Assembly: GCA_036561085.1 (NCBI GenBank)
Contig: DATBPY010000173.1
Coordinates: 1-7,079, forward strand
From: CAILHX01 sp036561085
Lineage (GTDB): Bacteria; Pseudomonadota; Gammaproteobacteria; Burkholderiales; Methylophilaceae
Length of the DNA: 7,079 nucleotides
Reading direction: 5' to 3'
Within the stretch, counting starts at the first letter, position 1, and every line of letters starts with the position of its first letter. Below the pieces are notes generated by a model. That model saw only the letters and a list, made by a program, of their open reading frames with translations. It searched no databases and was not told the DNA's origin. A program made the translations under genes and the position numbers. Shown here in pieces: positions 6,453-7,079 of this stretch.

Positions 6453-6481
6453 ATTATAACGCTTAAAGAATTACTTGTTTC
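6453..6481 (-). promoter_or_regulatory. putative promoter of the rmuC-moaDE-hslR operon
   Basis: On the minus strand a perfect -10 hexamer TATAAT occupies 6458-6453. With a 17-base spacer, the -35 position holds GAAACA (6481-6476), only a 3-of-6 match. Transcription would begin about at 6447-6445, at or next to the rmuC ATG. The strong -10 is clear; the weak -35 could mean activator dependence, or that the hexamer is chance. Confidence 0.5.
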
Positions 6482-6522
6482 TGAGGCAGGTTTTGCATGA
6501 TAGACGGCTTGCGGTAAAATCC

Positions 6523-6551
6523 CTTAGACTTAGCCCTGCATCCTGACTTAG
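6523..6551. repeat. CTTAG repeats in the rmuC-hpt intergenic region
   Basis: CTTAG occurs at 6523-6527, 6529-6533 and 6547-6551. The last two are part of a 7-base direct repeat GACTTAG (6527-6533 and 6545-6551). Spacings are 6 and 18 bases. The third copy overlaps the putative hpt -35 element. This could be an operator or chance; I cannot name a factor. Confidence 0.25.
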
Positions 6552-6571
6552 GCTATAGATGCTGGTATGCT
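6543..6571 (+). promoter_or_regulatory. putative extended -10 promoter of the Hpt gene
   Basis: CTGACT (6543-6548, 4 of 6 to TTGACA), a 17-base spacer, then TATGCT (6566-6571, 4 of 6 to TATAAT) preceded by TGG, an extended -10 TGN motif. Transcription would start near 6578, leaving a leader of about 45 bases. A weaker alternative is TTGCAT (6493-6498) with TAAAAT (6515-6520), spacer 16. Confidence 0.4.
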
Positions 6572-6610
6572 ACCGAACCGTTGTAATAGACGGCCACACG
6601 ACAATCTTTT

Positions 6611-6614
6611 GGAG
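6611..6614 (+). promoter_or_regulatory. ribosome binding site of the Hpt gene
   Basis: GGAG lies 9 bases before the ATG at 6624. It favours that start over the in-frame ATG at 6567, which sits inside the putative -10 element and would add 19 residues with no resemblance to Hpt proteins. Confidence 0.6.
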
Positions 6615-6623
6615 TGCTCTACT

Positions 6624-6983
6624 ATGGAAAACTCTTCAACACCCGGTAGTGCGGAGGTCATAGATTTTGGGCGGTTAAAAGAATTGTTCGGTGACGACGA
6701 TGCCATCATCCAAAGACTGTTCGATACCTTTGTAACCACCACGCCACCCCTGCTCGCTCAACTCGATACAGCGATCGCCGATGCCGATTTCATGGCGATA
6801 AAAGCACTTGGTCATCAAATAGCAGGCTCTGCCGCCAATCTAGGCGCACAACGCATGCATCTGCTGGCACGTGAGATCGAGAATGAGGCGAACGGTCCGG
6901 CCAGCGGCCGATGCCATGTGCTTTTTGATGATCTCACAGTCGCCTTTATCGAAGTATGCGACGTCGTCAGCAGTACTAAATAG
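6624..6983 (+). CDS. stand-alone Hpt (histidine phosphotransfer) domain protein
   Basis: A 119-residue protein that is essentially one Hpt domain, a four-helix bundle relaying phosphoryl groups between response-regulator receiver domains or hybrid kinases in the cytoplasm. The recognisable pattern is IDFGRLKELFGDDDAIIQRLFDTF (13-36), then the phospho-acceptor motif ALGHQIAGSAANLGA with H64 as the likely phosphorylated residue. The usual motif is H-x-L-K-G-S-A; here the lysine at +3 is alanine (A67), while the glycine, the small residues and the NLGA end are kept. The C-terminal helix (98-115) is weakly typical. It diverges from rmuC across a 178-base promoter region. Downstream, a GTG-start HDOD gene begins 12 bases after its stop, with that gene's ribosome site overlapping this stop codon. 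No kinase or receiver partner is in the window. A noncatalytic Hpt-like fold is a possible alternative. Confidence 0.85.
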   Translation: MENSSTPGSAEVIDFGRLKELFGDDDAIIQRLFDTFVTTTPPLLAQLDTAIADADFMAIKALGHQIAGSAANLGAQRMHLLAREIENEANGPASGRCHVLFDDLTVAFIEVCDVVSSTK

Positions 6984-6985
6984 GA
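6982..6985 (+). promoter_or_regulatory. ribosome binding site of the HDOD gene
   Basis: AGGA (6982-6985) overlaps the Hpt stop codon TAG and lies 10 bases before the GTG at 6996. It supports the GTG start and coupling of the two genes. Confidence 0.45.
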
Positions 6986-6995
6986 TCGAATACGC

Positions 6996-7079
6996 GTGAG
7001 CGACCTGCTTGATTTTGCTGAACTGAAAGCCTCCGGGAATTTACCTTCTCCCAAAGGCGTGGCACTGACCGTGATGGAG
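6996..7079 (+). CDS. HDOD-domain protein, N-terminal 28 residues (partial)
   Basis: From GTG at 6996 the frame is open to the window end: 28 residues starting MSDLLDFAELKASGNLPSP (GTG read as Met). LPSPKGVALTVME matches the way HDOD domains begin (a short helix, then LPSP-x-GVAL-x-(I/V)). HDOD proteins are relatives of HD-type phosphohydrolases that often lack the metal ligands and occur in signalling and cyclic-di-GMP-linked pathways; whether this one is catalytic cannot be seen. No ATG is available nearby and the AGGA site supports GTG. It is very likely co-transcribed with the Hpt gene. Assignment rests on a short segment, so other domains to the right are unknown. Confidence 0.65.
   Translation, partial: MSDLLDFAELKASGNLPSPKGVALTVME

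Noticed and set aside
6567..6623. Longer start for the Hpt protein at ATG 6567
   Set aside because: It overlaps the putative -10 element, adds 19 residues unlike Hpt proteins and lacks a ribosome site, whereas GGAG precedes the ATG at 6624.

Overview
The window reads as ordinary chromosome of a Gram-negative proteobacterium, most likely a betaproteobacterium. I infer this from the protein sequences (a PA0069-type radical SAM protein, a MalP/GlgP-type phosphorylase, Hsp15, MoaD/MoaE, RmuC, and a stand-alone Hpt protein followed by an HDOD protein). A placement near Nitrosomonadales/Gallionellaceae is a guess from general appearance and was not tested. Base composition looks moderate and even. 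I see no insertion sequence, tRNA, rRNA, CRISPR array or phage gene. The coding density is very high: the only gaps over 100 bases are 1249-1386 and 6446-6623, and both look like promoter regions.

Layout: (1) 2-163 (+) is the 3' end of a gene whose last 53 codons look like the C-terminus of an ATP-grasp-type domain. It overlaps by ATGA the start of a PA0069-family radical SAM protein (160-1248, +). (2) After a 138-base gap with a good sigma70-like promoter comes glycogen/alpha-glucan phosphorylase (1387-3945, +). (3) A leftward operon of five tightly packed genes, read from 6445 down to 3923, runs rmuC, a small unrecognised acidic protein, moaD, moaE, hslR. Its last gene converges on the phosphorylase gene and overlaps it tail to tail by 23 bases, inside a dyad that could act as a two-way terminator. 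(4) Divergent from rmuC, an Hpt phosphotransfer protein (6624-6983, +) is followed 12 bases later by the start of an HDOD-domain protein (6996 to the window end, GTG start).

Functional picture: moaD and moaE encode the two subunits of molybdopterin synthase and are clearly translated together. Their operon partners rmuC (DNA maintenance), hslR (rescue of stalled 50S subunits) and the small acidic protein have no obvious role in cofactor synthesis. The phosphorylase stands alone, without other glycogen genes in view. The Hpt-HDOD pair is probably part of a signalling module that continues to the right of the window.

I did not find a convincing new biological system. The most useful leads are the unrecognised 63-residue protein in the moa operon, the uncharacterised ATP-grasp-like/radical SAM gene pair, the overlapping convergent ends with their dyad, a possibly leaderless rmuC transcript, and an Hpt protein lacking the usual lysine near its phospho-histidine.
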